Notes: generated by a model from the letters alone, not told the origin. A DNA stretch of 34,371 nt from JACQGD01 sp045628725 (GCA_045628725.1 JAZQPT010000008.1:1-34371), one strand, 5' to 3'. Positions 14,868-23,154 are shown, counted from the stretch's first letter. Made by a program: numbers and translations.

Positions 14868-15539
14868 ATGCCCCGCTCAGCAAAACCTACAGTTGTCACT
14901 ATTGAACTCATCGGTAAGAAGTTTAGACGCTCTGTTGCGCGCAGACTGCCTGAGTCGACAGTAGGAGCACCTGAGACGATCTCGAAGACGCACGAGAAAG
15001 TCCGGGCGTAGGGTCGGGGGTTTACGATTGTCGAGTTACTTATTGTGATTGTAGTGATTGGTATTTTGGCCGCGATTACGATTGTGGCGTTTGGCGGAGT
15101 TCGTGACCGGGCGAACAACGCGAAAATTACCAGCGCCGTTCGGGGTTATGTAGTGGCACTTAAGGCATATCGTACGGAGAATGGCGCATATCCAGCTATG
15201 ACGTCATGTCTCGGCGTGGGGTATCAAGGGGATATCTGCCATGCAGACGCGGGGTGGTATTCCGTTAATAATGGCGGGTTCAATACGGTACTTTCTACAT
15301 ATATGCAATCTGTGCCTAATATGAACGGCCTGCCAAGGTCCGCTATATCGGGAAAGTGGGTGGCGGGTGCATTCTATACTGTGAATAATACGAGCTATAA
15401 CCCTGTAGGGAGTGCGATAGCCTTTGCACAGTATGGCGTATCGAACTGTCCGCCAGTGGGTGGTATGCGTGAGTTAGCTACGAGCGCGTCTGCTTTTACT
15501 GACGGGAGTGGCGTATGGTGTCGGTTCGCACTTGATTAA
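14868..15539 (+). pseudogene. Type IV pilin-like gene with in-frame amber codon
   Basis: A strong Shine-Dalgarno AAGGAGG (14857-14863) precedes ATG 14868, which opens 47 codons rich in Lys/Arg (KKFRRSVARRLPES) and ends at TAG 15009. The same frame then continues at once as GRGFTIVELLIVIVVIGILAA, a textbook class III signal peptide and pilin N-terminal helix with Glu5 of the mature protein, and runs to 15539 with a pseudopilin-like globular domain (GAYPAMTSCLG, four Cys). So one substitution separates this from a full 223-residue prepilin. No ATG, GTG or TTG lies between the TAG and the GFTIVE motif; the first is GTG 15045, which would drop the processing site. It is either a recent pseudogene, a sequence error or a readthrough gene. 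Confidence 0.7.
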
Positions 15540-15549
15540 TATGGGGGTG

Positions 15550-15578
15550 TTGCAGGAGTCTAAGATCTCTGTTACAAT
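15550..15578 (+). promoter_or_regulatory. rpsU promoter, very short leader
   Basis: TTGCAG (15550-15555), a 17-nt spacer and TACAAT (15573-15578), with the rpsU ATG nine nt later. AGGA lies within those nine bases but would be at the very 5' end of the RNA. Confidence 0.55.
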
Positions 15579-15587
15579 AGGATCCAT

Positions 15588-15803
15588 ATGGTACAAGTAA
15601 CACGTAAAGACGAACGCGAAGCGAACGAAAATATTATTCGTCGTTTCAACCGCAAAGTTTTGCAGAGCGGTGTCCTCGCTGAAGCAAAAGCTTCTATGCG
15701 ATTTAACAAGGATATCAGCAAGACTGAGCGTCGAGCTAAAGCGATCATCCGCAAGGAGCGCAAGGCTGACAAACTAGCAAAAGCACGATTGGGACTTCGC
15801 TAG
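15588..15803 (+). CDS. rpsU: 30S ribosomal protein S21
   Basis: The 71-aa, strongly basic protein matches S21 (pattern ENxxRRFxRKVxxxGxLxExK, here ENIIRRFNRKVLQSGVLAEAK, then a basic ERRAKAIIRKERKADKLAKAR tail). It binds the 30S platform near the anti-Shine-Dalgarno and helps initiation. It is followed three bases later by a GatB/YqeY-like gene; this rpsU-yqeY pairing is common in Gram-positive bacteria. Confidence 0.95.
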   Translation: MVQVTRKDEREANENIIRRFNRKVLQSGVLAEAKASMRFNKDISKTERRAKAIIRKERKADKLAKARLGLR

Positions 15804-15806
15804 TAA

Positions 15807-16274
15807 ATGGCTGAAGGCAAATCATTGTCGGAGCAAATTCAAAACGATATGAAAGTCGCCTTACTAGGCGGCAATCGTTTTGTAGTGGAGACACTTCGTA
15901 ACCTAAAAGCGGCAATTTTGAACGAAGAAGTTGCACAAGGTAAACGTGACTCTGGCCTCGATGACGAGCAGATCGAGAAGATTATTGCTCGTGAAGTAAA
16001 AAAGCGCAACGAGAGCATGGCACTCTATGATACGAACGGTCGGCCAGAATTGGCAGAGACTGAACGTAAAGAGGCGGCCGTACTTGCAGCGTACTTACCT
16101 CAGCAACTCACAGAAGATCAGATTCGTGAATTGGCAAAATCTGTCATCGAATCAATTGATAATGCCAGTCCTAGTATGATGGGGCAAGTTATTGGTGGTG
16201 TTAAAGCAAAGGCGGGAAATACCGTCGACGGTGCAACTGTTGCACGTGTAGTAAAAGAATTGTTAAATTCATAG
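15807..16274 (+). CDS. GatB/YqeY domain protein
   Basis: The 155-aa helical protein starts SLSEQIQNDMKVALLGGNRFVVETLRNLKAAI and has the family signature ELAETERKEAAVLAAYLPQQL and the C-terminal GQVIGGVKAKAGNTVDGATVARVVKELL. This domain is related to the tail of GatB, which binds tRNA in the amidotransferase; the free-standing version has no proven reaction. It starts three bases after the rpsU stop and so is co-transcribed. It has no Shine-Dalgarno of its own, so translation probably continues from rpsU. Confidence 0.9.
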   Translation: MAEGKSLSEQIQNDMKVALLGGNRFVVETLRNLKAAILNEEVAQGKRDSGLDDEQIEKIIAREVKKRNESMALYDTNGRPELAETERKEAAVLAAYLPQQLTEDQIRELAKSVIESIDNASPSMMGQVIGGVKAKAGNTVDGATVARVVKELLNS

Positions 16275-16287
16275 AACAAGGGGCAAA

Positions 16288-16854
16288 ATGATTGTATTTT
16301 TTGGTCCAGCTGGTGCTGGAAAGAGTGTCCAAGGACAAATGTTGGCAGCCCGAAACGGCTGGCGATGGTTAAGTGCAGGGCAGTTACTCCGTGACACTCA
16401 TGATTTAGAACTTATCAAAGAGATGCAGACCGGCAAACTTGTGAATCCAGAAAAAGTGAATGAGCTCATGGGCGAAGCTATCAAACGATCACTGACGATC
16501 GACAATGTTATTCTTGATGGATTTCCGCGGCAGCTTGCTCAGGCGAAGTGGCTTATCGAAAACAAAACACATCACGGCCGCGATATTAGACTTGTTGTCG
16601 TTCTTGAGGTTCCAAAAAGCGAACTATTAAAGCGCCTTGAGGTTCGTGGACGTATTGATGACACGCCAGAAGCAATTGACGAACGGCTAAAGATTTATCG
16701 CACCGAGATGTATCCTATTCTCAGTTATCTTACTGAGCAAAATGTAAATATCGTTCACATCGATGGCGTTGGAACGGTTGGCCAGGTGCATGACCGAATT
16801 ATGGAAGAACTTGAAGCACATAAGTTGACGCTAAATTATGGCCCAGCCGCTTAA
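16288..16854 (+). CDS. adk: Adenylate kinase (short LID form)
   Basis: The 188-aa NMP kinase (ATP + AMP = 2 ADP) has the P-loop GPAGAGKS (6-13), an AMP-binding SAGQLLRD segment, DGFPRQLAQ (the conserved DGFPR, about 74-82) and LEVRGRIDDTPEAIDERL. The LID is the short type without zinc cysteines. AAGGGG lies six bases before ATG 16288. It overlaps map by 17 nt, which implies coupling. The last P-loop residue is Ser instead of the usual Gly-Thr in many adenylate kinases, so a UMP/CMP-like preference cannot be excluded. Confidence 0.9.
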   Translation: MIVFFGPAGAGKSVQGQMLAARNGWRWLSAGQLLRDTHDLELIKEMQTGKLVNPEKVNELMGEAIKRSLTIDNVILDGFPRQLAQAKWLIENKTHHGRDIRLVVVLEVPKSELLKRLEVRGRIDDTPEAIDERLKIYRTEMYPILSYLTEQNVNIVHIDGVGTVGQVHDRIMEELEAHKLTLNYGPAA

Positions 16855-17599
16855 AACTCCCGCCCAAGTTGAGGCGATGCGCGAATGTGGCAAAATACTT
16901 GCGACCGTATTTGATGGACTAAAAAAATACGTTCAGCCTGGTATGACAGGCTGGGACGTTGACGCTTGGGTTGATAAAGAAATTCGACGCCTTGGAGCAA
17001 CACCGACGTACAAAGAACCTGTTCCGGACTTTCCTGGTGTTATTTGTATTAGTATTAATGATGCGGTTGTCCACGGCGTTCCAACAGATTATGAATTCGA
17101 GGTTGGTGATATTGTCGGATTCGACCTTGTTGTCACCTATAAAGAAATGAAGACAGACAGTGCATTTAGTATGGTTATCGGCGAGCAGCCAACGGGTGTA
17201 AAAAAGCATTTACTGAACGCCACTGAACGCAGCCTTTATGCGGGTATCGATGCGATTAAAGGTCGCGGTACGTACACTGGCGATATCGGTGCTGCGGTTG
17301 AAAAAGTTCTAAAAGACGCAAAGCTTGGTATTATTCGCGACCTTGTTGGACACGGCGTTGGACTCGAGATGCATATGGGTCCTGACGTGCCTAACTACGG
17401 CCGTAAAGGTAAGGGTACTTTGCTGCAGCCTGGCGATACGATTGCTATCGAACCAATGGCGACGCTTGGTGGCGAACGGGTCTATACTGACCCCGATGAT
17501 AAGTGGACGATAGCGACAAAAGACGGAAGCCTATCCGCTCATTTTGAACACACGGTGCTCATTACCGAAGACGGCGCTGAAATCCTGACGCAGTTATAG
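16838..17599 (+). CDS. map: Methionine aminopeptidase, type I
   Basis: The 253-aa pita-bread metalloprotease removes initiator Met after deformylation. All five metal ligands are visible: Asp96 (VGFDLV), Asp107 (KTDSAF), His172 (GHGVG), Glu205 (AIEPM) and Glu237 (FEHTVL), plus catalytic His79. There is no N-terminal zinc or SH3 extension. It starts inside the end of adk (17-nt overlap). With fmt and def elsewhere in the window, the full N-terminal processing set is present. Confidence 0.95.
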   Translation: MAQPLKTPAQVEAMRECGKILATVFDGLKKYVQPGMTGWDVDAWVDKEIRRLGATPTYKEPVPDFPGVICISINDAVVHGVPTDYEFEVGDIVGFDLVVTYKEMKTDSAFSMVIGEQPTGVKKHLLNATERSLYAGIDAIKGRGTYTGDIGAAVEKVLKDAKLGIIRDLVGHGVGLEMHMGPDVPNYGRKGKGTLLQPGDTIAIEPMATLGGERVYTDPDDKWTIATKDGSLSAHFEHTVLITEDGAEILTQL

Positions 17600-17605
17600 T
17601 AGCTA

Positions 17606-17634
17606 TTGATTTATTATCATTTTTATGGTAATAT
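17606..17634 (+). promoter_or_regulatory. Promoter of the secreted-protein gene
   Basis: TTGATT (17606-17611), a 17-nt spacer and TAATAT (17629-17634). The ~56-nt leader holds a small ACCTT/AAGGT hairpin (17648-17660) and a five-codon ORF, MNRPQ (17683-17700), whose stop overlaps the next ATG as ATGA. Confidence 0.55.
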
Positions 17635-17696
17635 GTGTTCATAACCTACCTTAAAAAGGTTAAAACAAACACAACCATCTAAATGAATAGGCCACA

Positions 17697-19139
17697 ATGA
17701 ATATACGTTATGGTTCGCATACAATTAAAAATATACTCCTAGTGCACAAGCGTGTCATTGTAATAGCGAGTGCGTTGTTTATACTCCTGTCCGGTGCGAC
17801 AGGAGTATTTGTATTAAGTAGACTCGATGTAGAAGCGCCTCTGATCGATGCCATTACCGAGCGGGTTAAAGGTACAGAGCCTCCCGCTATTAACGGTGAT
17901 GGCAGCCACCCGGAGGGAGCAGATAAGATGACAGGAAATCCGGCCGGTGGTGACGCTTCAAAGCTTGGGGGCGCTCCGTCTGCGGCATCTTCTCCCCAGC
18001 AGACTACAAAGCAGTCGGGCACGACGAGACCAAGTACAGGCGGTGTAAATAGGGGCACCCCGTCAACGCCCACGAAGCCCACTAATCCTGGCACTAATCC
18101 GACACCAGCCCCCATCCCGACTAGGGACCCATTCAAACAACCTTTTGATACCAGGAGTATATGGAACATGCCAATCGGAAGCGGAGCTTCGTATATACCA
18201 GCTGGATTAAGTGGCAGGCCCGCGGGTGACGAATGGGCTGATATGCCACAGGTAGACCCAGAGCGGATTGTACTGCGCCCGACAGCCCCGATGACTCCTA
18301 TCTATTACAATAGTGTCGGATGGAGCGGTGGAAACCGCTGCGTTTCCATGGGGCAATCTCTTGTTAGTGTGCCTATGCCACATGATTTGGTTGTTGCCAG
18401 CACCCGCAACAACGAAGGCGCTGCGTTCCTGATGCCCGATCGTCGAACTATTGTCCAGACGCAGCCATTTGCTCGCTGTAGTGTAGGTGGAATAGCGACC
18501 AGCTGGGTGAAATTTCCAAACGTCGATATTTACGGAGACGGCATTACGGGGGCGCATGGTGGCTCGCGTATGTCGTCGATTGGCGGTTCGCTACGAGTGG
18601 ATGAAATGCGACCGGGTGGTCAGGGGCCACGACATGCGCTTAAAGTGAATGTTGATAGCGCCCGCGACCTATTCCGGTGCACTAAAGAAGCAGATTGTTT
18701 CCGCTGGCCATCACAAACGTCTGATTCAGGTGCGGTTGGAATCTATGGCTCGGTTAATAATAATCAGAATTATGCGATGCGGATGGGATCACTTCTTGCC
18801 ATACCAGCTAACCGATCAATTGCTAGCCTATCGCTTGAGTCTGAGCCTGGTCGACAGCTAGCCTGGACTCTGCAGAACTATGGCGCCTATATCGTTGATT
18901 CGACCGGCGGTCCCGGTTTTGCACTCTCGGCCGAAGACGGCCCAGATGGTTCATTTACCAGGCAGTTCCAGGCGGACTACGGAGTGGCGTTTGAGCAGCG
19001 TGTTCGCGATAATAGTGCCTGGGCGAGGGACGTTCGTCGCCTCGTGGAGGCACTCCATGTCATCAATAACAACAGTCCATCGACGATTGGTGGCGGCGGG
19101 CAGCCGCGTCAGCCATTGGCCCCCGCTATACATCCATGA
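17697..19139 (+). CDS. Secreted, membrane-anchored protein with unnamed conserved-looking domain
   Basis: The 480-aa protein has a basic N-terminus and one membrane segment (about 20-42), a Gly/Ser/Pro/Thr-rich linker (about 60-150) and a ~310-residue extracytoplasmic domain. That domain has blocks that look conserved: FDTRSIWNMPIGSGASY, GAHGGSRMSSIGGSLR, HALKVNVDS, FRWPSQTSD, MRMGSLLAIP and QNYGAYIVD. I recall similar block order in secreted proteins of Actinobacteria and fungi without a defined function, but I cannot name a Pfam family. His and Asp/Glu in GAHGG and LRVDEM could be catalytic or metal sites. Four Cys fall in it. Convergent with murI. Confidence 0.72.
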   Translation: MNIRYGSHTIKNILLVHKRVIVIASALFILLSGATGVFVLSRLDVEAPLIDAITERVKGTEPPAINGDGSHPEGADKMTGNPAGGDASKLGGAPSAASSPQQTTKQSGTTRPSTGGVNRGTPSTPTKPTNPGTNPTPAPIPTRDPFKQPFDTRSIWNMPIGSGASYIPAGLSGRPAGDEWADMPQVDPERIVLRPTAPMTPIYYNSVGWSGGNRCVSMGQSLVSVPMPHDLVVASTRNNEGAAFLMPDRRTIVQTQPFARCSVGGIATSWVKFPNVDIYGDGITGAHGGSRMSSIGGSLRVDEMRPGGQGPRHALKVNVDSARDLFRCTKEADCFRWPSQTSDSGAVGIYGSVNNNQNYAMRMGSLLAIPANRSIASLSLESEPGRQLAWTLQNYGAYIVDSTGGPGFALSAEDGPDGSFTRQFQADYGVAFEQRVRDNSAWARDVRRLVEALHVINNNSPSTIGGGGQPRQPLAPAIHP

Positions 19140-19177
19140 CGCGACGAGTCTAGGGTATCCCAGTCGAATCCGTATAC

Positions 19178-19858
19178 TTAATAGTTCCGAACAATATCCT
19201 TGGTGTGGCTAGGTTGCTCTGCTAGCAGCTCGGTGACGCGTCGACCGATGGCATCAGACGGTTCAATAATTGTTGCACGTCCGTCTGCTATCTCGGTAAC
19301 CAAATCTTTTATCCAGTGGTAATGTGTACAGCCAAGGACGATGACATCGGCGCCTCTGTCGCAGATATCATTTATCGTTGCTTCGATGTGAGTCCGGTTC
19401 ATACGATTATTTTCTATTAGATATGCCCAATCTCGGCAGTCAGGTTCAATTATCTCAATCTGCGATCCGTATTTTTGCACAAGCCGCTGATACCGGTCGC
19501 TCTTGAGCGTCGCTGGTGTCGCAAATACCGCTACAGTGCCAGAACGAGTTAGTTCAGCTGACATTTTAATCATTGGTTCGATGCCAATAAATTTTTGATG
19601 AGGATAGCGAGAGCGCAGTGTCTGTATGGCAGCTGCGGTGGCGGTATTGCACGCCAGGACGATAATGTCGTAATCTCCAGCAAGAAAAGGCTGAATGGCT
19701 GTCTCTGTTAAACGAATAATCTCTTCGGACGAATAATTTCCGTAGGGGACGTGATCGCGGTCGTTAATTGTATCGATCTGCGCGTTAGGGAACGTCTTGC
19801 GAAGGGCGGCTGCTATAGCTTCGCCGCCAATTCCACTGTCAAATACTCCAAGTCTCAT
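19178..19858 (-). CDS. murI: Glutamate racemase
   Basis: The 226-aa enzyme makes D-glutamate for peptidoglycan. Both catalytic cysteines are in place: Cys70 in LACNTA and Cys177 in LGCTHY; the N-terminal FDSGIGG and the PYGNYS motif are typical. At 226 aa it is shorter than most MurI (255-285 aa), so loops or the C-terminal helix are trimmed. TATACT is six nt before the ATG and there is no Shine-Dalgarno, so the mRNA should be leaderless. It is divergent from ftsA. Confidence 0.93.
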   Translation of the reverse strand: MRLGVFDSGIGGEAIAAALRKTFPNAQIDTINDRDHVPYGNYSSEEIIRLTETAIQPFLAGDYDIIVLACNTATAAAIQTLRSRYPHQKFIGIEPMIKMSAELTRSGTVAVFATPATLKSDRYQRLVQKYGSQIEIIEPDCRDWAYLIENNRMNRTHIEATINDICDRGADVIVLGCTHYHWIKDLVTEIADGRATIIEPSDAIGRRVTELLAEQPSHTKDIVRNY

Positions 19859-19864
19859 AGCCCT

Positions 19865-19870
19865 AGTATA
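19865..19870 (-). promoter_or_regulatory. -10 element of murI, leaderless
   Basis: TATACT on the minus strand (19870-19865), six nt from the murI ATG at 19858. No good -35 is visible. Confidence 0.6.
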
Positions 19871-19896
19871 GACTATTCAAAATCACTCATAAGCGT

Positions 19897-19902
19897 TATA
19901 AT
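19897..19902 (+). promoter_or_regulatory. -10 element of ftsA, leaderless
   Basis: A consensus TATAAT ends one base before ATG 19904 and seven bases before ATG 19910. A normal start distance puts the first transcribed base at or next to 19910. Confidence 0.65.
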
Positions 19903-19909
19903 CATGCAT

Positions 19910-21160
19910 ATGCAAGAAAATTCCCGTTATGCCGTCGGTATTGATATCGGTACGACCACTGTTCGCTGTGTTGTAGGGCACATTGACGCTACTACAGGTA
20001 CGCCAACTATCGTTGGTGTTGGGTCTGTGCCTAATAGCGGCATGCGAAAAGGGAATATAGCAAATCTTACCGGCCCTGGGCACGCAATTGATGATGCGCT
20101 AGGTGAAGCAGAGCGCATGAGCGGTTACCAGGTAGATGAAGCTACGATGAGCATTAATGGCTCACATATTCTTAGTACAAAAGCAGACGGCATGATTGCT
20201 GTCGGTGCTGCAGATCATGAAATCACCGAAGATGATCTTGCTCGGCTTGAAGAAGTAGCGACGGTAGGTAAAGTGCCAGCAAACCGCGAAATACTCGAAG
20301 TTGTTCCTTTTAAATATCGACTAGATGGCCAGGATAACATCAAAGATCCGATTGGAATGACTGGGACGCGACTAGAAATTAACGCTAATGTCGTCTCTGT
20401 TCTAGGCCCGCATATCGTCAATCTGCAAAAGACTGCAGAACTAGCGAAAGTAAATCCTCACGTTATCACTCCTGCTGTTGTCGCCGCTGGGCGCGCGGTA
20501 TTGGGCGAGCAACAGCTAGAAAACGGCGTTGCAGTGATTGATATCGGCGGTGCTACCACGAGCATCGCAGTCTTTGAAGAGGGTGATCTGCAGTTTGTAT
20601 CGGTAATTCCGGTTGGCGGAATAAATATCACAAACGACCTCGCTATTGGCCTAAAGACAGACCCTGAGGTTGCCGAAAAGGTGAAGATCGCTCATGCTTC
20701 GGCAATTGATCGAAAGTCGAATGATACAGTAAGCGTCAAGCACGAAAAAGAAGTGCTAGAATTCTCTGTGAGCGAAATTGACGAAGTTGTCGATGCGCGT
20801 CTAGAGGAAATCTATAACGCAATTCAAAAAGAGCTAAAGCGTGCAGGCTATGCTGGTAAGTTGCCGAGTGGCGTAGTACTGACGGGTGGTACCTCAAAAA
20901 TGAAAAACATCATTGAATATACAAAGCAGACACTAGGATTAGCCGCTCGCTTAGGCGCGGCAAAGGGTTATGGTGGTGTGGCAGAGCATATCGACGAGCC
21001 GCAATTTGCTACAGCCGTAGGGTTGATGTTAATCGATTCAGTCAGTCTTCCTGCGGGAAAAAGCAGCAAGGGTGGTCACTCTGCATCAAAATCCGCAGGC
21101 GCTGCAGTCAAAAACGCCGGTGGATTTTTATCGGGATTATTAGGGCGTTTTAAAGCGTGA
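19910..21160 (+). CDS. ftsA: Cell division protein FtsA
   Basis: The 416-aa actin-like ATPase tethers FtsZ to the membrane. It shows phosphate-1 loop GIDIGTTTVRCVVG, the 1C/SHS2 region (about 80-160), phosphate-2 AVIDIGGATTSIAVFEEG, the adenosine motif LTGGTSKM and the C-terminal amphipathic anchor GGFLSGLLGRFKA after a Ser/Gly/Ala linker. ATG 19910 is favoured over ATG 19904 because the only TATAAT would start transcription past the first. ftsZ follows 61 nt later with its own promoter. Confidence 0.95.
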   Translation: MQENSRYAVGIDIGTTTVRCVVGHIDATTGTPTIVGVGSVPNSGMRKGNIANLTGPGHAIDDALGEAERMSGYQVDEATMSINGSHILSTKADGMIAVGAADHEITEDDLARLEEVATVGKVPANREILEVVPFKYRLDGQDNIKDPIGMTGTRLEINANVVSVLGPHIVNLQKTAELAKVNPHVITPAVVAAGRAVLGEQQLENGVAVIDIGGATTSIAVFEEGDLQFVSVIPVGGINITNDLAIGLKTDPEVAEKVKIAHASAIDRKSNDTVSVKHEKEVLEFSVSEIDEVVDARLEEIYNAIQKELKRAGYAGKLPSGVVLTGGTSKMKNIIEYTKQTLGLAARLGAAKGYGGVAEHIDEPQFATAVGLMLIDSVSLPAGKSSKGGHSASKSAGAAVKNAGGFLSGLLGRFKA

Positions 21161-21176
21161 TTGATTGCATGGATAG

Positions 21177-21185
21177 TGATATACT
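21177..21185 (+). promoter_or_regulatory. Extended -10 promoter of ftsZ
   Basis: TGA followed by TATACT (21177-21185) is an extended -10 element. It gives a ~30-nt leader with GGGAG (21209-21213) eight bases before ATG 21222, so ftsZ can be expressed apart from ftsA. Confidence 0.6.
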
Positions 21186-21221
21186 AGATAAGAATATAGT
21201 CGAGGGACGGGAGCAAATTCA

Positions 21222-22430
21222 ATGCCGGAAGTAACACCAAGCGAAATACAGACATTTGCAAGCATAAAAGTAGTGGGTGTTGGCGGCGCCGGTGGTAGCG
21301 CAGTAAATCGAATGAAAGATGCCGGTTTGACCGGTGTACAGTTTATTGCAATGAACACTGACGCGCAGGCACTACATAACAGTAGGGCTGACATAAAGCT
21401 TCATCTAGGTCACAGTACTACTGGCGGCTTAGGGGCAGGCGCTAACCCGTCTACAGGCGAGGCTGCTGCTAACGAATCACGAGACGAGATCCGTGAAGCA
21501 CTGGTTGGTGCTGACATGGTATTTGTCACTATTGGTGCTGGTGGCGGTACCGGATCTGGTGCTGGTCACGTCGTAGCCGAAGTTGCACGAGAGCTCGGCA
21601 TCTTGGTTGTTGGCGTTGCCACAAAGCCATTTAGTTTTGAAGGTGAAAAGCGCCGTCAAAATGCAGAATGGGCGGTAAATCAACTTGGCCGTCAGGTTGA
21701 TACGTTAATCACCATTCCTAATGATCGTCTTCTTCAGACGATTGATCGCCGAACGCCACTTCTAGAGACGTTTAAAATCGCGGATGACGTACTGCGTCAA
21801 GGTGTCCAGGGTATTTCTGAACTTATCACCGAACATGGTCTAATCAACCTCGACTTTGCCGACGTTAAGGCAATTATGAGTAATGCCGGCAGTGCGCTTA
21901 TGGGTATTGGCCGAGCAAATGGCGACGATCGCGCTGCTCAGGCTGCTCAGCAGGCAATTGAGTCGCCACTTATCGAAGTATCGATTGACGGAGCCAAGGG
22001 TGTGCTATTTAACGTCACCGGTGGCTACGACATGAGTATGAGTGAAATCCAAGAAGCAGCAGAAATTATCACCAGTGCAGTATCGCCTGATGCTAATATC
22101 ATCTTTGGTGCAACCCTCAAACCAGACCTTGAAGATGAGCTAATCATTACTGTCATTGCAACTGGCTTTGATAGCGAGTTCTTCCATCAACAAGCTGTTT
22201 CACTCGATCCCGCTGCAGATGCGGTTCACGCAGTTGAAGCGCAAGGAGTAAGCGACGAGGCCGTCAACACCATCGATATGAATCTTGATAAAACCGACGC
22301 CGCAACCAATTTTGCCGAAGAACCAACGGGAAATATATGGGACAGTCCAGCAGTAGAAGAGGAAGACGAGTCTGATACTCCAGCATTCCTACGTCGCCGC
22401 AAAAAGAACAAAAATACTGACGAATCGTAA
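21222..22430 (+). CDS. ftsZ: Cell division protein FtsZ
   Basis: The 402-aa tubulin homologue forms the Z-ring. It has the nucleotide-binding start VVGVGGAGGSAVNRM (17-31), the tubulin signature GAGGGTGSG (106-113), the synergy-loop region and T7 loop (NLDFADVKAIM), an acidic disordered linker (about 325-385) and a conserved C-terminal peptide DTPAFLRRRKK (about 386-396) for FtsA binding. It heads a probable operon with the nrdR-like gene. Confidence 0.97.
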   Translation: MPEVTPSEIQTFASIKVVGVGGAGGSAVNRMKDAGLTGVQFIAMNTDAQALHNSRADIKLHLGHSTTGGLGAGANPSTGEAAANESRDEIREALVGADMVFVTIGAGGGTGSGAGHVVAEVARELGILVVGVATKPFSFEGEKRRQNAEWAVNQLGRQVDTLITIPNDRLLQTIDRRTPLLETFKIADDVLRQGVQGISELITEHGLINLDFADVKAIMSNAGSALMGIGRANGDDRAAQAAQQAIESPLIEVSIDGAKGVLFNVTGGYDMSMSEIQEAAEIITSAVSPDANIIFGATLKPDLEDELIITVIATGFDSEFFHQQAVSLDPAADAVHAVEAQGVSDEAVNTIDMNLDKTDAATNFAEEPTGNIWDSPAVEEEDESDTPAFLRRRKKNKNTDES

Positions 22431-22441
22431 GAAAGGTCACT

Positions 22442-22897
22442 ATGACACCGCAGAATAAGATAGGTGATAGCCGCGTGATAGAATCCCGTGAAGGGAGTGA
22501 TGGTGTCTCGATTCGCCGTCGCCGCGAGTCGCCTGACGGCAAGCGCTTTACGACCTATGAGCGTATAGAGAAACCAAATTTAGCTGTAATCAAAAAAGAT
22601 GCAAGTCGTGCACTGTATGACCGCGAAAAACTGACCATCGCTATACGACGGTCGGTCGGAAAGTTCTTTGAATCAGAGGTTGAAATCGACCAGATTGTCA
22701 GCAAGGTAGAGGACCGGTTATATGCGCTTGGTGAAAACGAGATACCATCTGGCAAAATAGGTAGCTTCGTACTAGACGAATTACTCGAGCGTAACGAGAT
22801 CGCTTATGTGCGATTTGCGAGTGTTTATTATGAATTCAAGACGCTCGATCAGTTCGTTGAATCGATCACCGCCGCGAGGGGGAAGAAAAACTCATGA
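22442..22897 (+). CDS. nrdR: NrdR-like ATP-cone protein without zinc-ribbon cysteines
   Basis: The 151-aa protein matches NrdR, the repressor of ribonucleotide reductase genes: DSRVIESREGSDGVSIRRRRESPDGKRFTTYERIE followed by an ATP-cone (about 47-137; VIKKDASRALYDREKLTIAIRRS). In NrdR the N-terminal ribbon has two Cys pairs (CPxC and ECPxC). Here these positions read TPQNK and ESPDG and there is no Cys in the whole protein, so it cannot bind zinc this way. The RRRR and FTTYER DNA-contact parts are kept. AAAGG lies six bases before ATG 22442. It overlaps the next gene by four bases (ATGA). Confidence 0.85.
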   Translation: MTPQNKIGDSRVIESREGSDGVSIRRRRESPDGKRFTTYERIEKPNLAVIKKDASRALYDREKLTIAIRRSVGKFFESEVEIDQIVSKVEDRLYALGENEIPSGKIGSFVLDELLERNEIAYVRFASVYYEFKTLDQFVESITAARGKKNS

Positions 22898-23154
22898 AAG
22901 TGGCCATTATTTATCGAAAGAACACAGACTACGAGCGTGAAGTCATTAGTTACCTTCGTGATTTTCAGCGACGCACCGGCAAAGAACTTGAGCAGATCGA
23001 TCCGGAAACGCGTGATGGTGCGATGTTTTGCCAAATGCATGATATCGTCGAATATCCCAGCGTATTAGCGATGGACAATGACGGAAAAGTATTAAATCTG
23101 TGGCGAGGTACGCCTTTGCCGCTTATAGACGAGGTAAGTTACTATGTTCAATAG
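22894..23154 (+). CDS. Thioredoxin-fold protein without CxxC
   Basis: The 86-aa protein has a thioredoxin-like order: beta KVAIIYRKN, helix DYEREVISYLRDFQRRTG, then a cis-Pro-like EYPSVLAMDNDGKVLNLWRG (Pro55). The active-site CxxC at the end of strand 1 is replaced by YRKNTDYE; the only Cys is Cys46 (AMFCQM). It overlaps the nrdR-like gene by four bases and the VKOR gene by 11, so all three are one coupled operon. The position beside VKOR suggests a role in redox exchange or quinone-side regulation, but without the usual dithiol. Confidence 0.78.
   Translation: MKVAIIYRKNTDYEREVISYLRDFQRRTGKELEQIDPETRDGAMFCQMHDIVEYPSVLAMDNDGKVLNLWRGTPLPLIDEVSYYVQ

Noticed and set aside
15045..15539. Pilin starting at GTG 15045 as an independent intact gene
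   Set aside because: This start lies inside the hydrophobic helix and removes the GFTIVE processing site; it has no Shine-Dalgarno.
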